DNA of 64,000 bases. Origin: Chelatococcus sp. HY11. Its GTDB lineage: Bacteria; Pseudomonadota; Alphaproteobacteria; Rhizobiales; Beijerinckiaceae. Location: assembly GCF_018398335.1 (NCBI RefSeq), contig NZ_JAHBRX010000001.1, forward strand, positions 186,001-250,000, written 5' to 3'. This document shows positions 11,156 through 23,144 of the stretch, piece by piece. The position numbers and the translations under genes are program-made. How positions within the stretch are numbered: the stretch's first letter is position 1; each line of letters starts with the position of its first letter. A model generated the notes under the pieces. That model was not told where the DNA came from and made no database searches. It worked only from the letters and a program-made list of their open reading frames with translations.

Positions 11156-11962
11156 GTGATTCGGCGGTCGATCCCACTCCGTTTTGACAGACTTGCGGAA
11201 AACGGCAGAACTGAGCCGTTACGTATGTCGGTTTTCACCCAGGACGATGCCGAGCACGAGGTGTTCGTGAAAGTGTCATCCGGAAAGGAGTGCAGCGTTG
11301 AAGGTCTGATGAACGAGATGCTTGGGGCGCTGCTTGCATCCGACCTCGGCTTACCGGTCAACGAGCCCTTCTTCGTCGAGCTTGATCCGGATTTTATCCA
11401 GTCGGTCGTGCGCCCCGAAATTCGTACGCGTCTCTCCGCGTCCTGTCCGCTTGCCTTCGCGTCAAAGGCTGCTGGGCAGCAATGGCGGCGTTGGATTGCC
11501 TCGGACAAGATCGTCGAGTCACAAGTCGAACTGGCGCTTGGCGTCATTGCGTTCGATGGCTTCATCGCCAACAATGATCGAGGGCCACGGAACTCCAATC
11601 TTCTCGTGCGAGACCTCGACTGGCGCGTCATTGACCACGAGACCGCCTTCGGATTTCGCACAAAGTTGTTTCCCCGATGCGAGCCTTGGAAACTCGGCAA
11701 CCTTGCCCTTCTGTGCCGGTATGGCCAAGATAGTGAACACATTTTTGCCCGCTTGTTGGCAGGGCGAGACGACCTCGATTTCCCGGCTCTACGCGCCCGG
11801 TGGTCGGCCTTGTCAGATGCTCGTCTCGCCCAGTACGAGGCTACCTTGCCAGAGGAGTGGGAGGTGGTGCGCCCTAATTTGGCCGAGGCAATACGCCATC
11901 TTAAGCAGGTTCGGGACAATATCGACCTGTGCTTGGCCGAACTGAAACGGGTACTGACATGA
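11156..11962 (+). CDS. HipA-like kinase family protein (stand-alone, no HipB)
   Basis: The 268-residue protein has the layout of stand-alone HipA-like kinases (HipA_2-type family). Visible elements are a nucleotide-binding strand with Lys (EVFVKV, K39), an ELGLP-like segment (ASDLGLPVNEPFFVEL, 61-76), the catalytic loop FDGFIANNDRGPRNSNLLV with D141 and N146, and the metal-binding Asp in VIDHETAF (D160). In HipA the equivalent residues phosphorylate a protein substrate such as an aminoacyl-tRNA synthetase; the target here is unknown. No helix-turn-helix antitoxin gene lies next to it. Its stop overlaps the start of the DUF3037 gene (ATGA), so the two form one unit. Start: GTG at 11156, the only start after an in-frame stop at 11129, with a weak ribosome binding site. 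Base composition is lower in GC than flanking genes, suggesting horizontal gain. Confidence 0.78.
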   Translation: MIRRSIPLRFDRLAENGRTEPLRMSVFTQDDAEHEVFVKVSSGKECSVEGLMNEMLGALLASDLGLPVNEPFFVELDPDFIQSVVRPEIRTRLSASCPLAFASKAAGQQWRRWIASDKIVESQVELALGVIAFDGFIANNDRGPRNSNLLVRDLDWRVIDHETAFGFRTKLFPRCEPWKLGNLALLCRYGQDSEHIFARLLAGRDDLDFPALRARWSALSDARLAQYEATLPEEWEVVRPNLAEAIRHLKQVRDNIDLCLAELKRVLT

Positions 11963-12795
11963 CGAGAGAGCCCTACACCTATATGATCCTAAGATACCGC
12001 CACGACCCACTCGCTGGCGAGCTGGTCAACGTCGGTGTCGTGGTTCATGCAGCGAGGAGCGGTTTTCTGGATGCCCTAGTTCGGCGTGCCTACGGCCGCA
12101 TTTCCAAGCTGTTCCCGTCAGTAGATGGAACCACGCTACGTCATGACTTAGTTAACATTGAACGCGCGCTCCAACGGCTAGGTAAAGGTGATGTAGGCGA
12201 CGATATTTTTGATATGCCGAATGCCTCGACCTTCGCCCACCGTGTTCTTGGCAAGGACGACAGCTCTCTGATCTGGAGCGAGATGGGCTCGGGTCTGACG
12301 CGCGACCCGGCCAAAACGCTGGAGGAGCTGCATGCGCGGTTCGTTACCCAGTACGACGAGCAGCCGGCAGTTCGTCGGTCGGATGCCGATATTTGGAGGC
12401 CGTTCCGCGATCTATTGCTGGAGCGCAAGATCGACGCCATCTTTCAGACCAAGAGGATCACGGGCGCACATGACGCAGTCGAGTTCGACTACGCATGGAA
12501 GAACGGAAAATGGCATTGCTTTCAACCGCTGTCCTTTGACCTGACGACTGCTGAGGGCATTCAAGAGAAGGCAGCGCGATGGGTCGGGCACATGGTTGGC
12601 CTGAAGGAGGCAGAGGGTCAGTTCCAACCTTACTTCATCGTAGGCGAGCCGTCGGATCCCGCCCTCATGGCCACCTATGATCGCGCGGTGGAATTCATCC
12701 GTGCAGCGCCCTTGCGGCCAAAAATCGTGTCAGAAAGTAACATCAGCGAGTTTGCCGACGAATTGGCTCACAAGGTTCTTGAACATAAGGGCTGA
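11959..12795 (+). CDS. DUF3037 domain-containing protein, coupled to the HipA-like kinase
   Basis: The 278-residue product begins TREPYTYMILRYRHDPLAGELVNVGVVVHAARSGFLDAL, the hallmark of DUF3037 (an RYxxDxxxGExxNVGVV core). The rest is alpha/beta with a conserved-looking FDYAWKNGKWHCFQPLSFDL segment (about 184-203) that resembles a sheet core. No catalytic motif is evident, and no signal peptide or membrane segment is present. Its ATG at 11959 sits inside the end of the kinase gene, so translation is coupled and stoichiometric production is likely. By position it could be the kinase's partner, substrate or antidote, but the sequence does not say which. Function is unknown. Confidence 0.8.
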   Translation: MTREPYTYMILRYRHDPLAGELVNVGVVVHAARSGFLDALVRRAYGRISKLFPSVDGTTLRHDLVNIERALQRLGKGDVGDDIFDMPNASTFAHRVLGKDDSSLIWSEMGSGLTRDPAKTLEELHARFVTQYDEQPAVRRSDADIWRPFRDLLLERKIDAIFQTKRITGAHDAVEFDYAWKNGKWHCFQPLSFDLTTAEGIQEKAARWVGHMVGLKEAEGQFQPYFIVGEPSDPALMATYDRAVEFIRAAPLRPKIVSESNISEFADELAHKVLEHKG

Positions 12796-12960
12796 CCGCC
12801 CAAACCCGAGTGGATAGGTTCTGGGCTGGCCCGCTGTCTTTCTGCTGCGATAAGGGACCTGCGCTAAGGGTGATCGACCAAAGCGTATTCGAGCTCCCTC
12901 ACCCGTAGGAGTTAGAGCGCTGCGAAGTGCTTAGTGAAAGAGCTTCTTCGCACGATGCCC

Positions 12961-16707
<3,747 letters not shown>

Positions 16708-16760
16708 TGCGTTAACTTTCGTCCGTGATTTCAAGCGCTAACGTGCAACCAGCGCGTGTA

Positions 16761-16873
16761 CCCCTCCCCGGTGGGGAGAGGTCGGACGCGCAGCGTCCGG
16801 GTGAGGGAACATGGATTCCATGGAAAGCGTTGGACCCTCACCCTATCCCTCTCCCCACCGGGAAGAGGGAACG
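16761..16873. repeat. Composite CTCTCCCC/GGGGAGAGG intergenic repeat, copy 1
   Basis: The unit contains a CTCCCC-GGGGAG hairpin, a variable GC stem (GGACGC/GCGTCC), GGTGAGGG, a spacer, then CCCTCACCC and a second CTCTCCCC-GGGAAGAGG hairpin. The two halves are themselves inverted to each other. Related copies lie at 35153-35262 and 40710-40823. It sits between metF and metH. Confidence 0.75.
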
Positions 16874-16934
16874 ACATTTTCCTGACAGTCGCGCCTGACA
16901 AGACGCAAAAAAGAGGCCGAGGGAGGCCGCGTCC

Positions 16935-17855
16935 TCAAGCCGCCGCGACGGCCTTGGCCGGTGCGACGGTATCAGCTCTTAGCCCCAGGAGATGACAAAC
17001 TGCATAGACCAAGTCAGCACGATTCATCGTGTAGAAGTGGAGATCGGTCACGCCGCGGTCAACGAGATCGATGACCTGTTCGGCGGCGACCGCCGCGGCG
17101 ATGAGGCGTCGGGTTTCCACATCCTCGTCCAGGCCATCGAAGCGTGCGGCGAGCCAGGACGGCATGCTGGCGCCGGCGCGCTCGGCGAAATTCGCGGCCT
17201 GCTTGAAGTTCTGCACGGGCAGGATGCCCGGCACGATCGGGATGTCGATGCCAGCCGCCCGGACCTTGTCGATATAGCGCAGGTATAGGTCGTTATCGAA
17301 GAAGAACTGGGTGACGGCCCGGTCGGCGCCGGCATCGACCTTGCGCTTCAGAATATCGATATCGGCATCGATGGATGGGCTCTCGGGATGCTTTTCCGGA
17401 TAGGCCGAGACCGTGACCTCGAAATCGCCGATGCGTTTCAGGCCGGCGACGAGATCATAGGACGACGCATAGCCGCCGGGATGCGCTTCATAGGCGGTGC
17501 CAATGCCGGCGACGGGATCACCGCGCAGGGCGACCACATGGCGGACGCCGGCCTCCCAATAGGCGCGCGCGACATCATCGACTTCCTCCCGCGTTGCCGA
17601 GACGCAGGTGAGGTGGGCGGCCGGCTTGAGGATCGTCTCATCGACGATGCGCTTGACGGTGGCGTGGGTGCGCTCACGCGTCGAGCCGCCTGCGCCATAG
17701 GTGACGGAGACGAAATTTGGCTTCAGCGGCGCCAGACGCTCGATGGACGCCCACAGGGTCTCTTCCATCGCGGGCGTCTTCGGCGGGAAGAACTCGAAGG
17801 AGACGCGCACGGGCCGGGAGCTGTGGCGGCTGGGGCGAAAAGAAGCGGGTGCCAT
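16935..17855 (-). CDS. metF: 5,10-methylenetetrahydrofolate reductase
   Basis: The 306-residue flavoprotein makes 5-methyl-THF, the methyl donor for the neighbouring MetH. The TIM-barrel marks are VSFEFFPPKT (18-27, with the catalytic Glu in EFFPPKT), FVSVTYGAGGSTRERT, HLTCVSATREEVDDVA, GVRHVVALRGDP, FEVTVSAYPEKHPES and AVTQFFFDNDLYLRY. The ATG at 17855 shares its A with the TGA of the upstream ArsR-methyltransferase gene, so the pair is tightly coupled. The order regulator-metF-metH on one strand points to joint control of the methyl branch of methionine synthesis. Confidence 0.95.
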   Translation of the reverse strand: MAPASFRPSRHSSRPVRVSFEFFPPKTPAMEETLWASIERLAPLKPNFVSVTYGAGGSTRERTHATVKRIVDETILKPAAHLTCVSATREEVDDVARAYWEAGVRHVVALRGDPVAGIGTAYEAHPGGYASSYDLVAGLKRIGDFEVTVSAYPEKHPESPSIDADIDILKRKVDAGADRAVTQFFFDNDLYLRYIDKVRAAGIDIPIVPGILPVQNFKQAANFAERAGASMPSWLAARFDGLDEDVETRRLIAAAVAAEQVIDLVDRGVTDLHFYTMNRADLVYAVCHLLGLRADTVAPAKAVAAA

Positions 17856-18868
17856 CAGGCAACCTCCCGTTGAGTCGAACGCGGTTGAAAATCGGTGATG
17901 ACACGGCGGTCGCGCGCCAGCCAGAGCGATACGGTGAGCTGTTCCGGATGGTCCCGCTCGGGCTTGAGATCGCGATGGGCGATGACGTCGAGGCCGGCTT
18001 CCTCAAGCCACCCGCCGATCTGGTCCGCGGCGAAGCCGAGCCGGCGGTGAGCGTGCTCCTCGCGCAGGAATTCCAGCGCATGCGGCGCGAAATCGACCAC
18101 CAGCAGGCGCCCACCCGGCGCGAGCACGGCCGCGGCTTCGCGGAGCGCCCGGGCCGGATCGTCGAGATAATGGAGGACCTGATGTATGAGCACGAGATCG
18201 AAGGCATCGTGCTCGACAGGCAGGGCGTGGATGTCGCCCTGCTGGAGCTGGACCTTGGCGAGGCCGGCCCGTTCCAGATTGGCGCGCGCGACAGAGAGCA
18301 TGGCGTGGCTGGCATCGACGCCGACCACACGCGAGGCCAGAGGCGCCAGCAACTGCAGCATGCGCCCGGTGCCGGTGCCGAGATCGAGGAAGGCCTGCAC
18401 GGGCTTTGCCCCGACGACCTCGATGATCGCGGCCTCCACGGCCTCCTCGGGCACATGCAACGAGCGCACCTTGTCCCAATTGTCCGCAAGACGGGAGAAA
18501 TGCGCCTGCGCCGCTTCCGCGCGTGCTTGCCGCGCGGCCTTCAAGCGGGCGCGGTCTCCCGCCAGGCGTTGGTCCGCACTGTCGAGATGGGCGACGAGGT
18601 CGCGAATGGCGGTGGCGGCGGGATGATGGTCCGCCATCCGGAAAAAGGCCCAGGCGCCTTCGCGATGGCGCTCGACGATGCCGGCCTCCGCGAGAAGTTT
18701 GAGATGGCGCGAGATGCGCGGTTGGGACTGCCCGAGGATGTCGGTCATGTCCGAGACGGTCAGCTCGCCCTCGCTGAGCAGCGCGAGCATGCGCATGCGC
18801 GTTTCTTCGGCCGCGGCTTTCATCGCGGTGAGCAGAACGGGAAAGGGAAGGGCAGGTCTATCCATCAT
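17855..18868 (-). CDS. ArsR-family regulator fused to a SAM-dependent methyltransferase domain
   Basis: The 337-residue protein joins an N-terminal winged helix (about 10-85, TRMRMLALLSEGELTVSDMTDILGQSQPRISRHLKLL) to a class I methyltransferase domain (about 145-300; motif I AFLDLGTGTGRML near 168, then VVGVDASHAMLSVAR and DLVLIHQVLHYLDDP). The methyltransferase half is UbiE-like. Linkage to metF and metH suggests that it senses SAM or S-adenosylhomocysteine through that domain to control methionine-cycle genes; this is inference. An 8-bp palindrome 14 nt upstream of its start fits an autoregulatory site. The first ATG (18868) was chosen over a GTG one codon upstream. Metal-binding Cys motifs of arsenic-sensing ArsR are not seen. 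Confidence 0.88.
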   Translation of the reverse strand: MMDRPALPFPVLLTAMKAAAEETRMRMLALLSEGELTVSDMTDILGQSQPRISRHLKLLAEAGIVERHREGAWAFFRMADHHPAATAIRDLVAHLDSADQRLAGDRARLKAARQARAEAAQAHFSRLADNWDKVRSLHVPEEAVEAAIIEVVGAKPVQAFLDLGTGTGRMLQLLAPLASRVVGVDASHAMLSVARANLERAGLAKVQLQQGDIHALPVEHDAFDLVLIHQVLHYLDDPARALREAAAVLAPGGRLLVVDFAPHALEFLREEHAHRRLGFAADQIGGWLEEAGLDVIAHRDLKPERDHPEQLTVSLWLARDRRVITDFQPRSTQREVA

Positions 18869-18881
18869 CACGCCATCTCAA

Positions 18882-18903
18882 CACATAAAGATATGTTTAT
18901 GTG
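18882..18903. promoter_or_regulatory. Palindromic operator upstream of the ArsR-methyltransferase gene
   Basis: The arms CACATAAA (18882-18889) and TTTATGTG (18896-18903) are perfect inverted repeats around a 6-bp GATATG centre. This AT-rich dyad stands out in high-GC sequence and lies 14 nt upstream of the ATG. ArsR-type winged-helix dimers bind dyads of this size. It should overlap the promoter of the regulator-metF unit and so give autorepression; binding is inference. Confidence 0.65.
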
Positions 18904-18970
18904 AAATTTTGCGGCGATGCAAGGTCGATGTCAGAGACGTTTCGGGGCTGGTGAGGTGGGGCGCACATTG

Positions 18971-19131
18971 ACCCCCACCCCTTACCCCTCCCAGCAAGGG
19001 GGAGGGGACTGGTTGGCGTTTCTACCTTGCTTCCCAATAGCTTCCCAGTCGCATTTTTGAAGTGGCCTTGGAGATAATTCACACCGCTGCCGCGCCCCTC
19101 ACGCTTGCTGGGAGGGGTAAGGGGTGGGGGT
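18971..19131. repeat. 28-bp perfect inverted repeats flanking 105 bp
   Basis: The 28-bp sequence at 18971-18998 (starting ACCCCCACCCCTTACC) recurs as its exact reverse complement at 19104-19131. The left copy continues as a 36-bp unit (18972-19007) that matches 40532-40567 with a single difference. The 105 bp between the arms have no ORF or recognised motif. The whole lies between the divergent region of the ArsR gene and the end of the B3/B4 gene. Confidence 0.8.
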
Positions 19132-19147
19132 TACCCGCGATAACGCC

Positions 19148-19858
19148 TCAAGTTTCGATCGTCACCATGGGGGTCGCGGCATCGGCGATCTTGACGCTGG
19201 TCTGGCCGCCGCAATGAATGGCGATGAGCGTCGTGAAATCGGCGACGGCCTGGTTGATGTCGCCCTGACCGTTGGCCTGGATGGTGGCGATGACCCTTGT
19301 GGAGCGGGGTGAAATGCCGGTGCGCGCGTCCTGGCGCCAGTTCCAGCGGCGGCAGAGCACATGGCGGGCGTCGGCATAGACCACCTCGCCCGCCTTGGGC
19401 GGGTCGTTTTCCTCTCCGGGCTCGGAGGCGCCCATGTCGATGAAGCTGTCGCCCTCGCGCGCGAATCGGAAAGCAAGTGGCGGCTCGATCTTGTCGAGGT
19501 CATCCGCGCCGCAGCACATCACATGGGTGAGAGACACGGCGTTGTAGAGATCGACGAAGCTGTTCACGACCGGCAGCCGCTCGCCCGCGAGGACGCGCTT
19601 CACCAGGCGCTCGACCGAGGAGCGATAGCTGGTGCGCTTGATCCCAAAGCCTTTGTAGGCGGAGCGCCACGCGGCGATGCCGGGAATATCGGACAGTTCG
19701 CGGCCGCCCCAGTGTTCCCGACAGGCGGCCTCGCGCTCGGCGATCAAGGCATCGAGCGAGGGCGGGCGGGCTCCCTGGATCTGGAGGCCCTCGATCACGA
19801 CCGCCGCGACGCGAGCCTCCGGAAACTGCGGAGAAATTTCGGCAATGGATAGCTGCAT
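19148..19858 (-). CDS. Solo B3/B4 domain protein (phenylalanyl-tRNA synthetase beta editing-like domain)
   Basis: The 236-residue cytosolic protein consists of one B3/B4 (tRNA-editing) domain, seen in PheRS beta and in stand-alone bacterial proteins. Diagnostic segments are AWRSAYKGFGIKRTSYRSSVERLVKRV (about 70-96), LPVVNSFVDLYNAVSLTHVMCCGADDL and GEVVYADARHVLCRRWNWRQDART. Stand-alone members are suspected to edit misacylated tRNA or bind related ligands, but the substrate is unknown. The ATG at 19858 follows GGACGGGGACC. It lies downstream of amn on the same strand with a 117-bp gap. Confidence 0.8.
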   Translation of the reverse strand: MQLSIAEISPQFPEARVAAVVIEGLQIQGARPPSLDALIAEREAACREHWGGRELSDIPGIAAWRSAYKGFGIKRTSYRSSVERLVKRVLAGERLPVVNSFVDLYNAVSLTHVMCCGADDLDKIEPPLAFRFAREGDSFIDMGASEPGEENDPPKAGEVVYADARHVLCRRWNWRQDARTGISPRSTRVIATIQANGQGDINQAVADFTTLIAIHCGGQTSVKIADAATPMVTIET

Positions 19859-19975
19859 GGTCCCCGTCCCGTTCGAAGCGGGCACAGATTGCCCCCTTCG
19901 CGCGGAACAAGCCATGCCGCCACCGCAAGGGCGAGTTGCGGCGGTGTTACTTGTCGCGCTGTCGCGTTGGAGTGA

Positions 19976-21445
19976 TCAGCGAAACGGCGGCTCGTCGAAG
20001 CTGCGCAGTTTACGCGAATGGAGCCCGTGGGTCTCTTGGCGCAACAGGTCCAAAGCCTTGAGGCCAATGCGCAGATGCTCGCCCACTGCCCGTTCATAGA
20101 AGGCATTGGCGGCGCCGGGAAGCTTGATCTCGCCGTGCAGCGGCTTGTCCGAGACGCATAGCAGCGTCCCGTAGGGCACGCGCAGGCGATAGCCCTGGGC
20201 GGCGATCGTGCCGCTTTCCATGTCGACGGCGATAGCCCGCGACAGATTGATGCGCCGACGCTCCTGGCTCCAGCGCAGCTCCCAGTTCCTGTCACCATTG
20301 GTGAGGACGGTGCCCGTACGCAGGCGCTGTTTCAGGGCGTCGCCGCGATCGCCGGTGATGATCGCGGCCGCTTCCTGAAGCGCAACCTGGATCTCGGCAA
20401 GGGCAGGAACCGGAATATCGGTCGGCAACAGCCGATCGAGGATGCCATCCTGCCGGAGATAGCCGTGGGCGAGCACATAGTCGCCGATGGTCTGCGATTG
20501 GCGCAGGCCGCCACAATGACCGATCATCAGCCAGCATTGCGGGCGCAGCACCGCGAGATGGTCCGTGATGTTCTTGGCATTGGCCGGGCCGACGCCGATG
20601 TTCACGAGCGTCGTGCCCCGGCCATCCGCGGCGATGAGATGGTAGGCAGGCATCTGGAAGCGGTGCCAGGCGACGGCGGTCATCCGGGCGATGGCTTCGG
20701 CCTCCGAGAGGTCGCGCTCGATCACGACATTGCCCGGCAGAACGAGGCGTTCGGCGCGGCCGTCGGCGAGTTCCACAAGACCGAGCCGCATAAACTGGTC
20801 GACATAGCGGTGGTAGTTGGTCAGGAGAATCCACGGCTGGATGTGGCGCCAGTCACTGCCGGTATAGTGCACAAGCCGGCGCAGCGAGAAATCGACGCGG
20901 GCCGCGTCGAACAGCGCGAGCGGCTTGACCCCGGTCGCGTCATCTTCCCACAGGCCATCGGCGATCTCGTCACCCACCGAGGCCAGCAGGGGCGGCGGGA
21001 AATAACGGGCGAGTTCGGCTGCCGTCACGCCCGTTCCCGCCAGCTCGTCACCCCGCTCGACAACATAAGGATAGGGAATGTCCTGATGGCTCAGGCCGAC
21101 GGTGGCGGTGGCCCCGTATTCGCCCATCAGGTGGCGAAGCTGCTCGACCAGGTAGCCACGGAAATGACGTGGCTGGGTGATGGTGGTGGCGTAGACGCCC
21201 GGAGCCTGGAATTTCGCATAGGCGCGCGGTGTCACCGGCATCAGGCCGGGCGGTTCGTAGGTGACGCGAATTTCGGGATAACGATAGGAGGCGCGCTCGG
21301 TCGCCGTCGGGATGGTCTGATTGTCGAGATAGGCCTCGAGCGCCCGACGCAGCCCGTTGGCGGAGCCGGTATGCAGCTCCGTCAGGCGATCAACTGCTTC
21401 CTCGGGGGTTTTGACAGCAACGAAGCCGTTGGTTCGGCTGGGCAC
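19976..21445 (-). CDS. amn: AMP nucleosidase
   Basis: Amn hydrolyses AMP to adenine and ribose 5-phosphate and helps set adenylate levels. The 489-residue length fits the family. The N-terminal Amn-specific regulatory domain covers about 1-170 (RYPEIRVTYEPPG, FRGYLVEQLRHLMGEYG), and the C-terminal nucleoside phosphorylase-fold domain holds GRGTTLVNIGVGPANAKNITDHLAVLRPQCWLMIGHCGGLR and AVDMESGTIAAQGYRLRVPYGTLLCVSDKPLHGEIKLPG. The gene reads leftward from a 280-bp AT-enriched gap shared with the divergent SGNH hydrolase gene. Confidence 0.95.
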   Translation of the reverse strand: MPSRTNGFVAVKTPEEAVDRLTELHTGSANGLRRALEAYLDNQTIPTATERASYRYPEIRVTYEPPGLMPVTPRAYAKFQAPGVYATTITQPRHFRGYLVEQLRHLMGEYGATATVGLSHQDIPYPYVVERGDELAGTGVTAAELARYFPPPLLASVGDEIADGLWEDDATGVKPLALFDAARVDFSLRRLVHYTGSDWRHIQPWILLTNYHRYVDQFMRLGLVELADGRAERLVLPGNVVIERDLSEAEAIARMTAVAWHRFQMPAYHLIAADGRGTTLVNIGVGPANAKNITDHLAVLRPQCWLMIGHCGGLRQSQTIGDYVLAHGYLRQDGILDRLLPTDIPVPALAEIQVALQEAAAIITGDRGDALKQRLRTGTVLTNGDRNWELRWSQERRRINLSRAIAVDMESGTIAAQGYRLRVPYGTLLCVSDKPLHGEIKLPGAANAFYERAVGEHLRIGLKALDLLRQETHGLHSRKLRSFDEPPFR

Positions 21446-21728
21446 GCAGAGTTTCCTTCCTCGCAGACGACCGCTCGCGATGAATCTAGCGCGAAACGGA
21501 GCACATCGTCAGGTGAAACCGGCCCATCCCGGTGCGCATTGTCCGCGAATGGTTGCCATTTTGGGAAGACAGTTGCGTGGCGACGTTCCATTTTTCCTGT
21601 GTGATTTTTGCCAGCTTAAAAAATAATGAACGCCCGCAAACGTATGCACGGCAACGGTTCCGCTCGCACGGCGGTGCAGCATATGCTAGAGACTGGCTGG
21701 GTCCTGCCACTTTCCCGGTGACAACAGA

Positions 21729-22673
21729 ATGGTTCGAGGTTCAGTTTCGACGGCCGGCGCGACCGTCGCAAAAGTCTTGTGCCGTATTTCCCTCCCGATC
21801 ATTCCCGCATTCGTTGTCTCCGCCATGGCCGTGACGCTCCCCGCCACGTCATTCGCGGAAGGCCTCAACGCGGCTCAAGACGCCCATCGCGCGGTCGCGA
21901 CGTCCCAGACGACACCAGCCCCCGCGGCTGCCGGTTGGGAATGCCTCACCATGCAGCCGGTACTGGCGCTGAACGGCCGCCTCACGCACACTGCCGCGCG
22001 CTTTGCCACGGGTGGGCGCCTGACCATTCTGGCGATCGGATCCTCGACCACGGCGGGCGTCGGAACATCGTCGCCTGCCGCCGCCTATCCCGCCCAGCTG
22101 GTGGGACGGCTCGAGGAGAAGCTGCCTCTCGTCGACATCGACATGCATGTTTCGGGTATCGGTGGGGAGACAGCCGTGCAGACCCTGGCGCGGCTCGAGA
22201 AGCAGGTCGCCGAGCTGAAGCCTGATCTCGTCATCTGGCAGGTCGGCACGAACGATGCGCTGACCTCCGTCGGCGAGGACGTTTTCCGGAACCTCGTGGA
22301 GCGCGGCATCGCGGCGGCGACGGCTGCGGACGCTGACCTTATCCTGCTCGATCAGCAATTTTTCCCGACGATCAGCGACAAGCAGCGCTACGAGCGGTTT
22401 GTCAATCTGGTCACCGAGGTCGGCCTGAAGACAAAGACATGTGTCTTTTCCCGCTATGCCTTGATGAAAGGCTGGGGCGACCAATCGGCGGTCGCCTTGC
22501 AAGCCATGCTGTCAAGCGATGGCTTTCATATGAGCGATCGCGGCCATGCCTGCATGGCCCGCCTTCTCGGTCGCGAGATCCTGCGCGCGGCGCGTGAGGG
22601 TGACAAGCCCGTCGCGCTCGCCGGTCCGACGCAGGCTTCAGATAAGACCGCCATCGCCGCGCCCGGGTTCTGA
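21729..22673 (+). CDS. Exported SGNH/GDSL-family hydrolase
   Basis: The 314-residue protein has a signal sequence in its first about 45 residues (hydrophobic LPIIPAFVVSAMAVTLPATSFA). The SGNH fold follows: block I ILAIGSSTTAGVG (nucleophile Ser near residue 102), a Gly block (VSGIGGET), the Asn block WQVGTNDAL, and the Asp-His pair in SSDGFHMSDRGH. It is an esterase or acyltransferase-like enzyme acting outside the cytoplasm. An O-acetyl group on envelope polysaccharide is a plausible substrate, but nothing nearby confirms this. No cofactor or membrane anchor is seen beyond the signal segment. Confidence 0.82.
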   Translation: MVRGSVSTAGATVAKVLCRISLPIIPAFVVSAMAVTLPATSFAEGLNAAQDAHRAVATSQTTPAPAAAGWECLTMQPVLALNGRLTHTAARFATGGRLTILAIGSSTTAGVGTSSPAAAYPAQLVGRLEEKLPLVDIDMHVSGIGGETAVQTLARLEKQVAELKPDLVIWQVGTNDALTSVGEDVFRNLVERGIAAATAADADLILLDQQFFPTISDKQRYERFVNLVTEVGLKTKTCVFSRYALMKGWGDQSAVALQAMLSSDGFHMSDRGHACMARLLGREILRAAREGDKPVALAGPTQASDKTAIAAPGF

Positions 22674-22814
22674 AGCCCGTTCGTCGGATTCTGTTCTGAT
22701 TGAATTCCAGCCCCCGAGAAGCGTCGCGCCCGGAAGCGTCGCGCTTCTTTTGGGGGCTTACTTCTTTTGCGACATGTGGCGCGTCCGGGCGATGCGCCGA
22801 CTTCGCGAGCGTTT

Positions 22815-22849
22815 TGAAAAAATGACGGCCGGGACTTGCCGGCCGTCAT
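22815..22849 (-). terminator. Intrinsic terminator of the glycine-zipper lipoprotein gene
   Basis: Perfect 11-bp arms ATGACGGCCGG (22822-22832) and CCGGCCGTCAT (22839-22849) with a 6-nt loop are followed on the minus strand by a T run (A residues at 22816-22821). It lies 28 bp past the stop codon of the leftward lipoprotein gene and could also stop the convergent SGNH transcript. Confidence 0.88.
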
Positions 22850-22877
22850 CCTTAAGGACAGTCACGTCAGGCCGTTA

Positions 22878-23144
22878 TCAGCAATCCTGATATTGGCGGC
22901 CGCGATAATAATAAGTTTCGCAAGCCGGAGCGGTCGCGGCACCCACCAGCGCACCACCAGCCGCGCCGACAGCGCCGCCGACCAGAGCGCCGCTCGCGCG
23001 GCCTGTGGCTAGCCCTCCCACCGCGGCGCCGGTCGCGCCTCCTATGACCGCTCCGCCGACGGCCCGGTCCTGTGGCGTGTTGCAGGCCGCCAGACCGCCA
23101 GCCATTCCGACGGTGATGAGGCCAATCGCCAGGATCTTTTTCAT
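22878..23144 (-). CDS. Small glycine-zipper lipoprotein
   Basis: The 88-residue product has a lipoprotein signal peptide (MKKILAIGLITVGMAGGLAAC, acylated Cys 21) followed by a Gly/Ala-rich stretch (GGAVIGGATGAAVGGLATGRASGALVGGAVGAAGGALVG), a glycine-zipper repeat typical of small outer-membrane or envelope stress lipoproteins. The tail has a Cys pair (PACETYYYRGRQYQDC). Function is unknown; such proteins are common in Hyphomicrobiales. The ATG at 23144 has AAAGGAAA upstream and directly begins the signal peptide. A strong terminator follows. Confidence 0.8.
   Translation of the reverse strand: MKKILAIGLITVGMAGGLAACNTPQDRAVGGAVIGGATGAAVGGLATGRASGALVGGAVGAAGGALVGAATAPACETYYYRGRQYQDC

Noticed and set aside
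16708-16934. SAM or cobalamin riboswitch upstream of metH
   Set aside because: No B12-box or SAM-II pseudoknot pattern was found; the gap is filled by a dispersed palindromic repeat.
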